Origin: Annona cherimola | Lineage: Eukaryota > Streptophyta > Magnoliopsida > Magnoliales > Annonaceae | Direction of reading: 5' to 3' | Length of the DNA: 64,000 nt | Assembly: GCA_030490835.1 (NCBI GenBank) | Contig: CM059972.1 | Span: 55,161,563-55,225,562 of the forward strand | Notes under the pieces: model-generated | What the model was told of the DNA's origin: nothing | Databases searched by the model: none | What the model saw: the letters and a program-made list of their open reading frames with translations, nothing else | Made by a program: the position numbers and the translations under genes | In this document: positions 34,753 through 49,048 of the stretch, piece by piece | How positions within the stretch are numbered: position 1 is the first letter of the stretch | How the letters are laid out: each line of letters begins with the position of its first letter

Positions 34753-35670
34753 TTAGCCAATTCCTGCTCTATCGAACTTCCTTCCATGCGTATTGTGAAC
34801 TGGAAGTTCAGCTCTCTTCTTAGCCTCTTCAAATGGATCAGTTAGCCTCCTTTCTTGAATTTCATAGAGACTATAGAAGAGGTTTTCAGGGGCTTGAACA
34901 AATGATGGCTTCAAGATGTTGCTTTCCAAGGCTTTGCATTGATCGATTAAGTCTTGTTGCACTTGAATTTTAGGAAGACAAATTAAAGGAGTGTTGATAT
35001 GATAATGTCCATTTTTTCCAATATATCAACCTCTATTTCTTCATCGATTTTCTCTTCTGCTTCCTGGCTTTTCATTGGCTCAGTCAATTGTTCAAGAATG
35101 AACTGAGGTTCAGGTTGCTTTATCACATTGATTGATATATCTTCATTAATGCTTGGAGTGACTTCGCAGCCCTGTTCCAACTCGTCTTCTTCTGTAATTT
35201 CTTCAATATGACTGGAAGACAGTTCTTGATGCCGACATTGAATTGCGGTAGCCAATGGCTCCACCTGTTTCTGCATGTTCTCATTAAATTGCATTTGGCT
35301 CTTCATGAATTGCATGAACATGTCCTTCAAAGATAACTTGCTTTCTGGTACTGATGGCTCCTCAAACTCCTGTGTTCGACAATCGAAAGACATCATATTC
35401 CTCGCTTGCAAATCTCCATGGTAGTTATGTGTATCATTTGAATGCTCATAATAGCCCACGGACGCTGAATAATACATGCATTGGATTGACAGATGTCCTT
35501 CGCCTCCACATAAATTGCAGTAGCTTGAACAAGAATTATCCATTCCCTACATTTGATAATCAAAACCTGCGAATTGATCTGAGGGTGCCAGTGCGTCATT
35601 AAACCCATGGAAACGGTAAGTGCTTGGTGTTGAAAATTCTGCATTTAGCCATTGGTAAGGATTTGAAGCC
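34753..35670 (-). pseudogene. Athila-like gag-tail ORF, decayed
   Basis: From about 35670 (MASNPYQW in broken frames) through 35543-34983 (186 residues): CNLCGGEGHLSIQC near the start, then KQVEPLATAIQCRHQ, then an acidic linker (EEKIDEEIEVD). A second frame, 34962-34753, carries DLIDQCKALESNIL and RLTDPFEEAKKRAEL, as at 179-451. A TAG near 35550 and a frame change near 34983 break it. Confidence 0.6.
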
Positions 35671-35802
35671 ATTGAAAATTACAAATCAAAGACTCCTGAA
35701 ATAGTATTTTATCAAAAGAAAAGAAAGAAAAGAAAAACTATGTAAAATATGTAAACATTCACAGAAGACAACTGAAATTGTCTGGTACTAAGTTTAAAGC
35801 AA

Positions 35803-35820
35803 TCCCCGACAACGACGCCA
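35803..35820 (-). other. Primer-binding site, tRNA-Asp type
   Basis: The minus strand begins TGGCGTCGTTGTCGGGGA, close to the plant Asp site. It lies six bases inside the LTR. Confidence 0.8.
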
Positions 35821-35826
35821 AAAACT

Positions 35827-37308
35827 TGACGAGCTGCATATATGTCTATTAAATTGCTCGCTATTTATACAAGTATACGTGTCGTGTCAAGTAATAAAGT
35901 ATGAGTAGAGTATCGTTCCCACGAGGACTGTGTTAAACGGATTAGCACCTTAAATCTCAATTGTCTAAGTGAATTGGTAAAAGGATTGAGATTTGGTTTC
36001 AAAGAATTGAATTAAACTAAACTAAGCAAAGCAGTAAATGACCAGAGTGGTGTGGATGTTGCTGAGATTGCCTTGAGATGATTAAGATAGGTGGGAATAT
36101 GAATTCATTGAATCATAGCTATGTTATTTGGTTCCAATTAAGTTAGTTGTGCAGAGATTACTAATCTAGGTTCATTCATATTCATGTATGTCTTCCAACA
36201 CATACAAACCTAACCAAGTTTTAGTTATGTGCTATGTTCCCATGCATATAAGTAAAACAAGGTTGATAACCACATAACCTAATAGAGATTACACAAGGTT
36301 AATAGGTATATTCCTATCCATATTAACATCCAACACAACAAGCGCTAGAATACCTGTGCCTTATATATAGATCTCATTCAAATCCCACTCTTCCAAGCAT
36401 GAATCTGAATATTAGATCAATTCACAAGGTTGCAAAGCTTGTAAACGCATTAAGCATGATATATAAGGGTAATCTCAAGCAACATAAGTCACAGCACAAC
36501 TATATTATTAATTCTAGCTTAAGAAAATCAAATAGCATAGGCTATGAGTTCAAATCCTACATATCTCCCACCATAGGAAGGTTTAGCTCATAAACATGAC
36601 TTTAACTCCCATTAAAATCAAGTTACAACTATCCCAAGCAAAGAGAATAACAAATAGGAAGAGATAGATTAGAAGAAGAGATGAAACTCAATGGATTTGC
36701 AATGATAGCTTCGATCTCCACTTGATCTTCTCTCCCTCCTTGAAGCTTTGGTTTCTCTCCTTCTCTCCATAGCAGCCACACCCTCTCTACGTCTCTCCTC
36801 TTCTGGAACTCTAGGTTTCTATTTAAACATAACAGACTGCGCAGTAAAACCCACGCGTACGGATGCGTATTGGCGCCTAGGCGCCAACTCTCTGGAGCTG
36901 CGTAACTTAGAAACCTTTCTAGAAACCCTAAGACTTCATTGCCTTGGTACTTGGGCGCCAACTCTCTAGAGGCATTTTCCTGTGTGAGTGCTGGAACTTC
37001 TGGCTAGGCATGTAGGGTGGCGCCTGGGCGCCAGCCTATCTGCTTCTTCACTTGGCTCTGTTCATTATTCGACTCGCTCGCATGCCTGTAATTCTCCATC
37101 CTTCTTGTAAAAATGAATGAAACTAAATAACTGAGCTAAAAATGCCTAATTTATACTAAAAATGCATGAAAACCACATAATGCTACTAAAATGCAAAGCA
37201 AGTGAAAATTTAGCTAAATGGATGCAAACTAAACCTAATCTCTTGGACTAACACGTAAAAATAGTCTGAAATAGGCCATGATAACTCGTATTTTTACGAG
37301 TTATCAAA
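35827..37308 (-). repeat. 5' LTR of second Athila-like element
   Basis: 1482 bp with the same terminal inverted repeat (37281-37308), TATA-like box (36819-36827) and GGCGCC palindromes (36870-36887, 36950, 37020) as 1274-2850. The plus-strand open frames at 36399-36969 are not credible genes. Confidence 0.85.
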
Positions 37309-39431
37309 ATGCAGCTAGATAAGGACGTCCATAGCTGATTTTTAAATGGGAAAATTATTTAAATGGAAGAAATCTGTAGCAATAATTAAACGAATGGACA
37401 GCATGGACGTCCATTTTATTTCAGCAACATGATAAATATATATTAAATATTTTCCAGCAAAATAGGGTGGAAAATTAGGGCAGTAGGTAGTCTATAAACT
37501 TGGGCAGCAAGTAATGCAATCAATGGTTCAGATTCGATGATAAAATGAATAGGTGGACAGTCAAAATTATTACAGCACATTAGATGGATAAATGCAGAAA
37601 ATTCGGTGGTTGAAAAGAGGCAAGCTTAGCTTCTTATAAATACCAATGGGCAGTAATGGAGTGAAGGTTTAACAGGCTGGGAGAAGAAAAAATTGGATGA
37701 TGCATGAAGAGGTAGCAGGAACGTCCATTTCAGGAATACATGAAGAAAGAAAAAATGGAAATTGAAAAGGAGTAGCAAAGGACGTCCAGCAGCAATTCAT
37801 GGAAAAAAAATGGAAAAGGCAAGGGGCAGCAAAGGACGTCCAACTTTAGGTATGTTGCTGAATTTTTATTTTATTCATCCCCTACCCAAGTCACGTGCAC
37901 CAGATATGATATAAAAAAAAATTTCATATTAATTATTCCTGCCCAAATCTATGTCCAGCAGGTATGTGTTATAATTTTTTTATGCCATTTAATTCCTGCT
38001 CAATTAACGTCCAGCAAGATATGGAGGAAAAAAAATTATATTTATGCCTAATTCACGTCCAACAGTTGCAAGAAAAATAAATAAATAAACAGATATTCCT
38101 GATATTAATGGAACGTCCAAACTGTATAAAAAAATAAATTTCTGCCTAATTAAGGGGGACGTGCAATCTGGATGGAAGGAATTTCTGTTTATTTTGATTC
38201 AATTTAATGATATATGATGAATTACTAGCTCCAAGGGTTAATGAATTAAAAATATGCCATATATGGGTATACCTTCAAGTGGATGCCTAAACCATGTATA
38301 GATTTAAATTTCTGTTATATTTAAGTTTCAGAAATTTTATGTGAATTTAGGATATTATAAATCATAAACTAGCCCTACAAATTGTTATAAGAATGTTTGA
38401 TTGATAGCACCTTATGTATGTATAGTTAAGGTGCAAATTCATAAATGAAATTTGGAAATATGAGAGCATATGGAGCTGTTTTGGAAAAAGGGGATAAATC
38501 CCAAAAATTTTGATTTAATTTATCTTGTTCTAGACCCTATACAACCCTCAAAATGATTATAAGAATTGTTGATTGATAATTCTTATATATGTACATACAA
38601 AGAAATGAAAAGGTAGAAGTGATGTATGGCAATTATGTATGTATATGTGGCTAAATTGAATTGGATTACCTTTCGAAAATTTAAAGTGAATTTGGCTTGC
38701 TACACAAGCTATTTGAAGGATTTCATAAGTTTAGAATACTAAACATGGGGATTAAATGTAGCGATAATTAACCACAAACTTGTATATGTATGTGGTTGTT
38801 AAAAAGATAAATGTAAATTCAAAGAGTTGAATATAAGCAAGTTCCTTGAAAATTTAAGTGAATAAATACCTTACACGTGGGTATTTAATAAAATAAATGA
38901 GCCATTACTATGCTTATAAAGATAGGTATGTAATACGTCACTATTGAGGAAAGTGAATATTAAGGGTTATTAAAAAGGATATGTATGGTTGAATAAGAAA
39001 TGTGGATAATCATTCCAAATAAAGTTTTGATAGAAAACTTGTATGCTATAGGATATGAAAGGATATCTTGAGTAATTTCAAGAAATTACTACGCTAAATA
39101 TAAGTATAGAAGGAAAGAAACAATCCATGTATTAAATTTGTATGGATATGTGGTTGTAGGGAAATACAAGTACTAATGGCAAGGAAAGGATGATTTAAAG
39201 TTAGCACGTTACGGAACATATGGGATTAAACCCATGTGACACGTATATGTGAAGGGAAGGAAAAAGCGAGGGATGGAAAGCACAAAGGATCGACTCAGGT
39301 AAGCAAGCAATCTTTTGAAAATATGGAATTCATTTGGAAAATTGAAATGATTACAAATGCTTTATAATGATGCTTAGGTAGCATTTTCAATTTCTATTTT
39401 GTTATTAAATGTTGAAAGGATTTGTACATGT
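37309..39431 (+). repeat. U2, first part
   Basis: Starts at the U position equivalent to about 7198 and runs to the solo-LTR target site. It has the TATA box 37635-37642 and the ACGTCC cluster 37325-38120. It shows the empty copia-A site near 39166-39172 (gaaatacaag). No genes. Confidence 0.75.
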
Positions 39432-42400
39432 TGTGGCGCCCCGGCTCGAGCGTCACATCCTTACCTCAGGATCTATCGATTGGTAAACGTGATCAGGATT
39501 GTTGCCCTGTCACACGGCGAGATTTACCGGATGCTTATCCTGATAATTCTGGTCATATAGAGTTCATACAACACTTCATATTCTCATAAATTCATTTTCA
39601 TACATTTCTAAGTCATTTTGAATCATTCATTTCATTCAAACATGCTATTCAGTGACATTTCATCTTTTACCAAAATCAGATGTCACTACAGGTATAAAAC
39701 ATAGTCATCCAAACATAACATTCGAATAGTTTACATCTATTCAACATAAAACACTGCATATAAATTTACAATCATTTCACATAATTGCATAACATGAATT
39801 TCTCGCCGGTGCTTGCTCCTTTGCCATATCCTGTCCATCACCTGTCTTTGGGTTTAGAAAACGAAAACGTGAGTCGAAACTCAATAAGCAAGCTATTTGC
39901 ATTTTTTAGGCAATTCATTTTTGGCAACATTTTTCATTTGAAATCAACTTGGAAAGCATCTTATACCTTATTCAAAGGTATATCTTGAAAACATGAAATC
40001 CTGTACCCATCACGGGTCTCATATGCATAATGTCATATGAAAAACATGAACATGAACATCATTTCTCCCTTAGGATGGAAGCTAGCCAGGCGACCATCCG
40101 TCACGTTAACTCCCATTTCAGATAGGGCGCCGCCGACCATCGGCCTATTACAAGCGACTTGGTCACACCAAGGGGGGACAATCGGTCCGCTTACACCCTT
40201 CAAGTGGACCTCATATCCTGTGCACATGAACTTTTGCATAAATTCATCTTTAACATGCTAGCATGATTTTTCAATCATAAACATTAAACCACATCATTTT
40301 TCCATAGCATTTATAAAAGAAACATTTCATAATAACATTGCATTTGAAATAAACATCATTTCAACACCATTTTGCTAAGGGATGGCCATCCTTAAACCCA
40401 TTAAAAAAAATTCGTAGTTTCATCAAACAAGTTAGAATACAAATTGCATTTATGGAAATAATTTAGAAAAGCAAAATTTTTTTAGAAAATTTGCTTGCTT
40501 ACCTGAACTTCTTAGCTTTCCTCCGTCACTTTCTCTTTGCCTTTGCCTACATAAAAATAGTATGAATTTTCATACATTTCCTTTTTCTCTCATATTTTAC
40601 TTAGTTTTCCAACCCATTCCATATATACACATCATTTATTTGACCTGTCATCATACACATACATGGCTCATTTAGCACATATTAGCACCTTTTACACACA
40701 TTCGGCTATCATACATCGTAGCATATACATATAACCCTAAAATTAGGGTATTCATTCCAATATCATAAAATTCATTTCATACACATCATTCATAGCTTCA
40801 TTAAGCTTACTTTGCCATTTTTCCCGTTTTTTCCAACACACACATATGGGTGTTTCTTCTACGTACATGGCATTGCCTTAGCTTCATAAATCAAGTCAAA
40901 AATTTTGGATTAATTTCATATTATTTCAAACAGATCCATATACATGGAATTCATCTTATTTTCATGAATTTTTGAATAAAATCATTTTTCATAGGTCATT
41001 CATCACCCGTTTACCATTATCTCGTCACATAAGCTCATTTAGCACTCAAACATAATGCATTTCATAAAATTTCTTAACTCAGAAATTTAATCCGTTTTCC
41101 CCCTTTAATACCACTTTTCTTAAGGTATTTTCATGGGGTTTAAAATCCATTCTTCATAAGTTCCCATAATAGCAAGTTTGGAATCCGTTTTCCACCCGTT
41201 TAACGTGTCTTTTGACACATAACTATGGGCAGCCCTAAAATCCGAATTTTTCAGCAATATATCCATTTTTTCTCAAACCATTTTCTAGGGTTTAACACAT
41301 ATTAAATATTCATACATTTTCATTTCTCAAAACAGCGGGTAACCCACACGTTTTGAGACCCGTTTCCACTCGATACATGCATTACTTCAAAAATTCATAA
41401 AAATCAGATTTAGGGTTTATTTTTCCCAAATATTTTGGGAATCCATAATACCTTAAATCTAGGGTATTTTACCCTATATAACATACATAAAACATGCAAG
41501 TCCATTCCCATAACATATTAAGCATATAAACGTAGGAATTAGGTCCAAATCGACACTTTGCATTCCATAACTTTAAAATTTCATCACTTAAGCATAAACC
41601 CTCATATATTTGGCATAAATACATGATTCATAGCTTAATCAAAACATCAAACCAAAACAGCAACTTGTCTTGGAGATTTAGGGTTTAACAACTTGGATTT
41701 TTCATCCCTTATGCATGCATAACTCCATTTCCATTAACTTTAACGTGCAAAGGACTTATACATGTTGCTTGAATTTTTCCAGAAGTGGTGCCCACTTGTG
41801 CTGCAATTCCACCCCTATTCAATGCTCCCTTATCTACCATATGAGTTGGGTGAATTTGGGCCAAGTAAAATGCATTTTTACTTTTTACCAAAAACCATAA
41901 AATCTGCATCACTTTGACCGTAAACTGCATAGCCAATTCATGCCCAAATCTGTCCAGATTTTTGCATCCCATTTTTCATTTTTATTTCATGTATAAACGT
42001 GGGTAATTTATGCTCCTAAACACCCTTTAATTCCTCCATAAATTTAGTGTTAATAAAAATTAATATTATGCCTAAAACTGCCACTTTTCCACACATTATT
42101 CCACCCACCATGCTGTTCACGTTTTCAGCAGCATATTCCTCCCTTTTTACATTTTTTAATTGCTGAAACTCTCCATTATTGCTTGCAAAAATTATGTACT
42201 TGCATCTCAGCAACATGTGACATTTTTGAAAAATAAAAAAATAATAAAAAATTGGCCACCTAGCAGCCCTTGGACGTCTCCCCTTGGCCACCTTGTCTAT
42301 GCTTCCATAGCTTCATCATTTTGGGCATTAAATGGTTGGATAATTCATGGAATTATGTATTTTATTTAAATGCATAATTTCCCTCCAAAAATCCCTGCAA

Positions 42401-43087
42401 TGGACACCTCATATTCCCTTTTGCAACAAACATTTATGTATGGTACTCCATCATTAATGCTTTGGTACTTTTGGGGTGCATAAGTCAAACTTGCCCACCT
42501 CTTTCAATGCAGGAATTTTCCCAATATTTTATGCACAATCCAATCCATTCAAAATAAATATCTCACCATTTCATTCAACCGTTTCAAATTTCAACTGAAT
42601 CCGAGTTTTCTATCTCCCGATATAGCCGTTTAAAGTTGACGGTTGAAATGAACTTATACTTAAAAATTCATAATTCTCATTTCATCAAGAATTTTAATAA
42701 TATTTTCATTCCATAATAACAAGCCCATTATTAACAATTTTCATTTCAAATTTCACTTGAATCCGCCATATAGGCGTTGAGTTATGAATTTTTCAATATT
42801 TTCCATCACGCTTGTCAATTTCCATATTAATTTCCATAATTCATTTTAAATAATGGAAAATGATTTTTCATGATATATTTTCACCTTTAAATCACAAATA
42901 ATTCATTCTGACCTCATTGTCTCATTTAGGCTCAAAATGCTTGATCACATCATTAATGCTAACCCATAACCCTAATTGTCATAATTAGCAAAAATCATAA
43001 ATTACCTTCATAATTCCATAATTCATAAATAATCATCAAATACATGTTCAATGCATACATATGGCCTACTTGGATTAGGGTTTCACA
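39432..43087 (-). mobile_element. Solo chromovirus LTR
   Basis: 3656 bp, plus strand TGTGGCGCCCC to GGGTTTCACA, with target duplication catgt (39427-39431, 43088-43092). No internal region remains, so recombination between two LTRs removed the rest. It belongs to the same family as 19825-33540 but is clearly diverged. Hairpin TGAGT-TTCG-ACTCA is at 39870-39883. Confidence 0.93.
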
Positions 43088-45275
43088 CATGTATTATTAA
43101 GATGTTTCAGGATTGCTTACAAGGTTAGTAAGCGAACCTTCATTAATATTGATTTTATTTCAAGTACATGTATTGTTGATTTTAAGTTTTGCTTGCAGAT
43201 CAAGCAAAATTAATCCTTGAAAATATGACTTTAATAAAAAGTCTTAGCATTTCTTCAGTGTAAGCATGCTTAAATCTTGAAGATATATTTTACTCCGTAT
43301 TAATGACATGTTTGAAGTTGGTTTCTGGTTAGGTAAGTTTCTAGAAATGCTATTTCAAAAGCATTTATGATAAAAGAATTTTTAATTCTTTTCAAGATGG
43401 CATTAGAAACAAACATTGGGAATTCTATTCCTAAAGGGTTTTGAGAAAAATTACACGATTTTTCATATAATGATATTTGTAAATAAATAGGGCATTTGAA
43501 ATGACTTATAAATGTTTTAAAATGATTTATATTGATGCTTTGAAATAAATTATCAAAATACTTTCAATCTCTTTGAAGACTGAAATATTTTGGAAAAATG
43601 TCTTGTACACATGTGTTTCTTTCTAAAAGAGTTTTAAGAAAGACCCACCCAATACTTGTTGTTATAAAACGATTCGATGACTATTTTGAAATTCAAAGGA
43701 TAGTGCAAACTTATCTCTACATCAATGTGATAAGGATGGTATGTGGACGAGGCATATAATGCCAATAAAATAAAAGCAGATGTGTTTACCTATCCTTTGT
43801 TCATAAAAAGCCCAGAAAAGGAAATAAAAATATTTACAAAATGATTCTAAAGAAGTTTACCAATAAACAAGAAATATTCTTGAAAATGACGTTTTCTCAA
43901 GAATTATAAATATTTTGTAAAATTTATTTATTACCGTGTTTTTAAAATTCTTTAAGGGTGGTCATTCTAACATTATTATTTGAACACGGTTTATGAAAAT
44001 ATTTTATTTTAAAAAAATAATTATGTCCAGTTCTCAATTTGAGATGGACTCAGTCTGAGGACTGCAACGGATCATGATTTCAAGCTTTTATTGGAAAAAT
44101 CACATGGATTTAAGATTGTGTTGATTTTATGAAATCATGATAGCATAACGATGCGAATACAAATGAGTGTGCACAGGAATCACGTACTAGGCCCATGGTG
44201 GAGGGGTTGCAGACCGAGATGGTTGCATATCAAGGCCAACCTCTACCTGTGGGCAAGTCGCTAAGGGAAGACAGGAGGCCGGCGGTGTCCTCTCTGAAAT
44301 GGGAACAGGATCATGGACAACTGCCTAGCTAGCGGTGTAGTCACATGAAGGGTTTCTTTCCTATGGAGGGATGATCACTTGATAAGTGTTACCCAACAAA
44401 GGGTTAGAAACGTATATGGATATCATTTATTTTAAAAACCTCAAAATGGGGACACGCGGATATGTTTTGGACATGATAATGTCCACATGAAATAATGTTT
44501 ATTGAATGATATTTCAGGACATAACAATGTCCACAAAAAACAACGTTTACTCATTTATTTCAGGACAATTTTTATATATGCATATGCATTGTATTGAAAA
44601 ATATTTATACGAAAGTGTTCAAGACATATAATTGTTCTTATATAATAAGGTTTATATTGAAAGGATTTAGAATATAAGATTTTCCTCATGAATATAGGTT
44701 TATACGAAAATAATTTAGGATATATATTTGTCCTCTCATAAAAAGTTTATATGATTGATTGACAGGAATGATTTTCAAGAATGATTTATATGAATGGTTG
44801 TCATGTATGATTTTCAATGATTTTCAAGAATGATTTATATGAATGGTTGTCATGTATGATTTATATGATAAATTTTATGAAGGATTTAAATGCAAAGTTT
44901 TATGACAGGTTTTCATGAAAGGTTTCTTCCTGTTGATAGTTGATTCTTGATAAGAGTCTTCTACCGAATAGAGAGAAATGCTTTTATATGAAAATGCAAA
45001 ATGCTTGCTTACTGAGTTCATCACTCACGATTTGTTTTTCCAAACCTCAGACAGGTAAAAAGTAAGCTCAAGAGATGGAGAACATGGTGTAATTAAGGAA
45101 AGGTATGAAATGGTATTCATGGGTGTGTTATATGATTAGTTATGTGTATTGAATGATATGATTGGAATTTTTAAGAGGTGATAATGTATGTACAAGTGTA
45201 AATGTTTAGCATTCAATTATGAATGAATTTTATATGGTTATGGTTATGAATTTTATATGGTTATGAATTTTAAAT
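43088..45275 (+). repeat. U2, second part, with hairpin module
   Basis: Continues U2 past the empty chromovirus site (GTGTAAGCATGC near 43258). It has hairpins at 44290-44305, 44320-44336 and 45013-45027 (TGAGT/ACTCA). It also has GGACAT...ATGTCC short inverted motifs at about 44470-44530 and a short local duplication of AATGATTTTCAAGAATG near 44765-44845. It ends at the truncated copia B. Confidence 0.75.
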
Positions 45276-47131
45276 GTTCATGTGAGATGCAAAAGCTAGT
45301 AAAATCCGAATGGCCTCGAATCTAGTAACCGGGGCATAGGATTTCTAAAAGTCTATTCCTTCTTCTTGTGAGTATCCTTTTTCCACAAGTCTAGCTTTGT
45401 TTCTCACCACAAGTCCACTTTCATCTAACTTGTTCCTAAAGACCCATTTTGTGTCGATGACAGTACAGTCCTTTGGTCTTAGAATAAGATGCCAAACTTG
45501 GTTTTTTTCAAATTGGTTTAGCTCTTCTTGCATTGCTATGATCCAGTTTTCATCATTAAGAGCTTGATCAATAGTGGATGGTTCAATTTTGGATACAAAG
45601 GCGTATTGTCCACAAACATTTTGTTTTGACCTTCTAGTCTGTACACCTTCATAGACGTTCCGTATAACTTGCTCAATTGGATGGGCAATTTTGAACTTTA
45701 AATCAGTTGGAGGTTTATAGGAATTATTACCTTCACTTACCCTTTCCTCCGTGGATTCTTCTTGCTTTTCCACATGCAACTTTTCAAGGTTACTTGTGAC
45801 ATCATCTACATCACTTAAGTCATCTTTTCTTTTGAAGCGTGGGTTAGATTCATCAAAAACAACATGTATCGACTCTTCTACAACTTGGTTCCGTTTATTG
45901 AAGACTCTATATGCTTTGCTATTTGATGAGTAACCAAGGAATATTGCCTCATCACTTTTAGCATCTAGTTTTCCCAAGTTGGTTTTTCCATTGTTCAAAA
46001 CATAACATGTGCAACCAAAAGCATGAAAATATGAGATATTTGGTTTTCTACCTTTCCATAGCTCATATGGGGTCTTTTTCAAGATAGCTCTAATGGTAAC
46101 TCGGTTCAACACATGACGAGTTGTACTTACAGCTTCACCCTAAAATTTCTTGGATAATTACTCTCATTTAGCATTGTTCTAGCCATCTCTTGTATGGTTC
46201 TATTTTTCCTTTCAACCACTCCATTTTGTTATGGAGTTCTTAGTGCAGAAAATGTGTGATGAATTCCTTTTTCATTACATAATTCTATGAATCGTTTATT
46301 TTCAAATTCACCACCATGATCACTTCTAATGGTCATAATAGTACTTTGTTTTTCATTTTGCACCAAGTTTACAAAAGTTGAAAACATAGAGAAGGCTTCA
46401 TCTTTGCTAGCTAAGAGAATTACCCATGTGAATCTTGAAAAATCATCAACTATTACAAATACATACTTCTTTCCACCAATGGTTAAAATGTCGGATGACC
46501 CATATAGATCCATGTGTAGCAATTCAAGTGGCCTAGTGGTGGAAATCTCCTTTTTGGTAGAGAAAGGCATTTTAGTTTGTTTTGACAATTGACATGCCTC
46601 GCAAATTTTATCTTTGTCATATTTCAATTTTGGCAATCCTTCTACCAAACTCTTTTTCCATAGGGTCTTAATATTTGTCATGTTTATATGCCCAAGCCTC
46701 TTATGCCAAACCCATGGATCATTGTCAATGATCATTAGACATTGACCATCTAGTTCATCAAGTGAAACCAAATATACATTTCCATATCTTTTTCCACTAA
46801 ACATGATATGTTCTCCATCAAATACATTACATATAGATGATTCAAACACAACCTTGTATCTTTTGTCACATAATTGGCTAATACTCATTAAATTGTGCTT
46901 GAGTCCTCCAACAAATAATATGTCTTACATACATGCATTTGAAATACTATAAATGTTTCCTTTACCTTTGATTTTGCCTTTCTCATTATTTCCAAAGGCA
47001 ACGGTTCCATCGTTGCAAGGCTTGAGTTTGTGAAATAGACTTCTTTCTCCAGTCATATGCCTTGAGCAACCACTATCCATGAACCAAACGTTGTTTGTCT
47101 TTGCCTTGAAACGTACCTGAAAAATAAGCAA
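45276..47131 (-). pseudogene. Copia B pol remnant: protease, integrase, start of reverse transcriptase
   Basis: DSGCSRHMTG protease (47131-46925), a TAA near 46922, then integrase 46888-46229 with the HKRLGHINM/CEACQ zinc site and HMDLYG and RSDHGG catalytic acids. A TAA replaces a Gln codon near 46228 in RTP(Q)QN. Then 46112-45345 runs to [11 protein letters not shown], followed by a TAG and about 22 more recognisable codons. There is no YVDD. Confidence 0.85.
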
Positions 47132-47138
47132 ATAAATT

Positions 47139-49006
47139 TTATCTCTTTGGTACCCATTTTATGGGTCCATTTGGGTTAGTAAACTGATTTACTCTTTGTT
47201 GTTCTATTCTTGAAAGCCCAAATCTTGTGTTTCTTGGAACCCAAACTAATTTTGCACCATGGTCATATAGTTTCTTAAAGTTGCATTTATAGATTTTATG
47301 ACCCATCTTATTGCAAAAGTTGCAAGTCATTGGTAATCTAGGAGTAGACCTCCAAATGTATAATGGTTCAAAAGTTGGCCTTTTGGTCCAAATAACTCGT
47401 TTCCCTTTTGGTTTGTAAATAGGTACAGTTTTAGCTTAATTTTTCCCAAGTTTTGGCACACTTAATTTGCTACTTTCTCCTTGCTCAAGTGTGGAGTATC
47501 CAAGACCTCTTTTATTGTTTTGAGAGGTCATGTTCAGAAACATTTTCACACTTTCTCCTAGATTAGAGAACTTAGTTAATGATTCATTTAAGGATTCATT
47601 CTCCTTCTTCAAGTTTTCCACTTCTTTTAATAGTAGTTCATTTTCTTCTTTCAGTTTTGTTGTACTTTCAGCTAGTTTTCCATTTACAATAATAATGGAA
47701 TTGCATTGTTGTCTCTTTAGCGATAACTTGTTTCCTAGTTTTTTGATTTCCTCATATAATGAATCATATGCATGTTGTAATTCCTCTAATTCAGCACATT
47801 TGAGACAGCTTTGAATAGAAGAGTAAGTAGATTGAGAATGGCAAATTTTGGAAGTTACCTCTTCATTACTTGTACATTTTGTTGAGGTGGTTTGCTCTTC
47901 CAAAACTTCTGTTGTGTTCACAGCTTCTTTATGTTCAATCCGAGCCATGCAGCAAATTCTTGCACAATTTGCTGCTTCAAAATCATCGGTTGAGGAGCTA
48001 CTTGTTGATGAAGTTTCTTCATTTACGTACATTCCTCTTCCCTTAGGCGTTTGGAATTTTCGACTTTCATATCTTTCCTTCTTTTCTTGATGATCCTTTG
48101 ATCTTTCTTCCAGTGTAGGACATTGAGCTTGCATGTGTCCCATACCACCGCATCTATAGCACTTTATAGCCTCCTTCTTTTTCTCTTTTTGAGGTCTCTC
48201 TTTGAAGTCTTTGAAGTTCTTTTTTTTCCTCACAAACTTTCGAAATCTGCGTGTTAGTAGAGCAATGCTTCGTCATCGTTGTGAGATGAGGAGGTGGAGT
48301 CATCCGAGTTATGGGTGACTTTTAGTGCAATTGCTCTCTTTCCTTTGTGGTGATCTTCATTTCTTTTCTTGATTATCTCATGTGACATTAATGAGCTAAT
48401 AAGATCTTCCAACTTCAATGTATTTAGATCTTTGGCTTCTTCTATTGTCGTGATCTTTGGAGTCCATGATTCGGGTAGTGCCCTTAGAATCTTCATGACT
48501 TGCTCAGATTCAGAAATAGCTTTTCCAAGACCTTTCAAAGCATTAGTAATTTTAGAGAATCTAGCAAATATTTCAGAAATATTTTCTATTTCTAGCATTC
48601 TAAAGCTTTCCAACTCTCCAATCAAAATATTTCTTCTTGTCTCTTGGACTTGAGAAGTTCCTTCATAGATAGATGTTAATGTATCCCATATTTTTTTTGC
48701 AGTTAGACAAGAGGATACTCTATCATATTCGGAAGCGGTAAGAGCAGAAAACAGTGAGTTCATAGCTTTAGCGTTGCTCTTAACAGTTTTTACTTCCTTA
48801 TCGGTCCATTTGGAAGCTCTTTCATCAATAGGCAAGGTTACACCATCTTGGATTGCAATCCAAGAGTCCATATCTGTAGCCATGATGAGTTGTTTCATAT
48901 GTAGCTTCCAATAGCCGAAATTGTTCCCTTCAAACAATTGTGGCCTAGTAAAAGATTGGCCTTCAGCAAATGCGGGAATGGAAGTCGATTGGGATGTCAT
49001 ATCCAA
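47139..49006 (-). pseudogene. Copia B gag
   Basis: Starts at 49006. A one-base loss near 48247 shifts frame after NDDE. The next segment (48233-47436) keeps an intact knuckle CYRCGGMGHMQAQC and the Lys/Glu coiled coil. A further break lies near 47436, then CNFCNKMGHKIYKC and KWVPKR with a TAA at 47139. The same TAA followed by +1 pol is present in the complete copy. Confidence 0.85.
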
Positions 49007-49034
49007 AGATCTCTTTGGTAAAACTCAAAGACCT

Positions 49035-49046
49035 ACTCCGATACCA
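49035..49046 (-). other. Copia B primer-binding site (one mismatch)
   Basis: The minus strand reads TGGTATCGGAGT, two changes from TGGTATCAGAGC, next to the LTR edge. Confidence 0.75.
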
Positions 49047-49048
49047 CT

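Larger units (their letters stand above)
34736..37308 (-). mobile_element. Second Athila-like element, 3'-truncated
   Basis: Same structure as 1-2850: 5' LTR 35827-37308, Asp-type PBS 35803-35820, gag-like frames. The right edge is a true LTR terminus within U2. The left end breaks inside the internal region next to U1 sequence, at a point matching about position 165 of the first copy. No 3' LTR remains. Confidence 0.8.
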
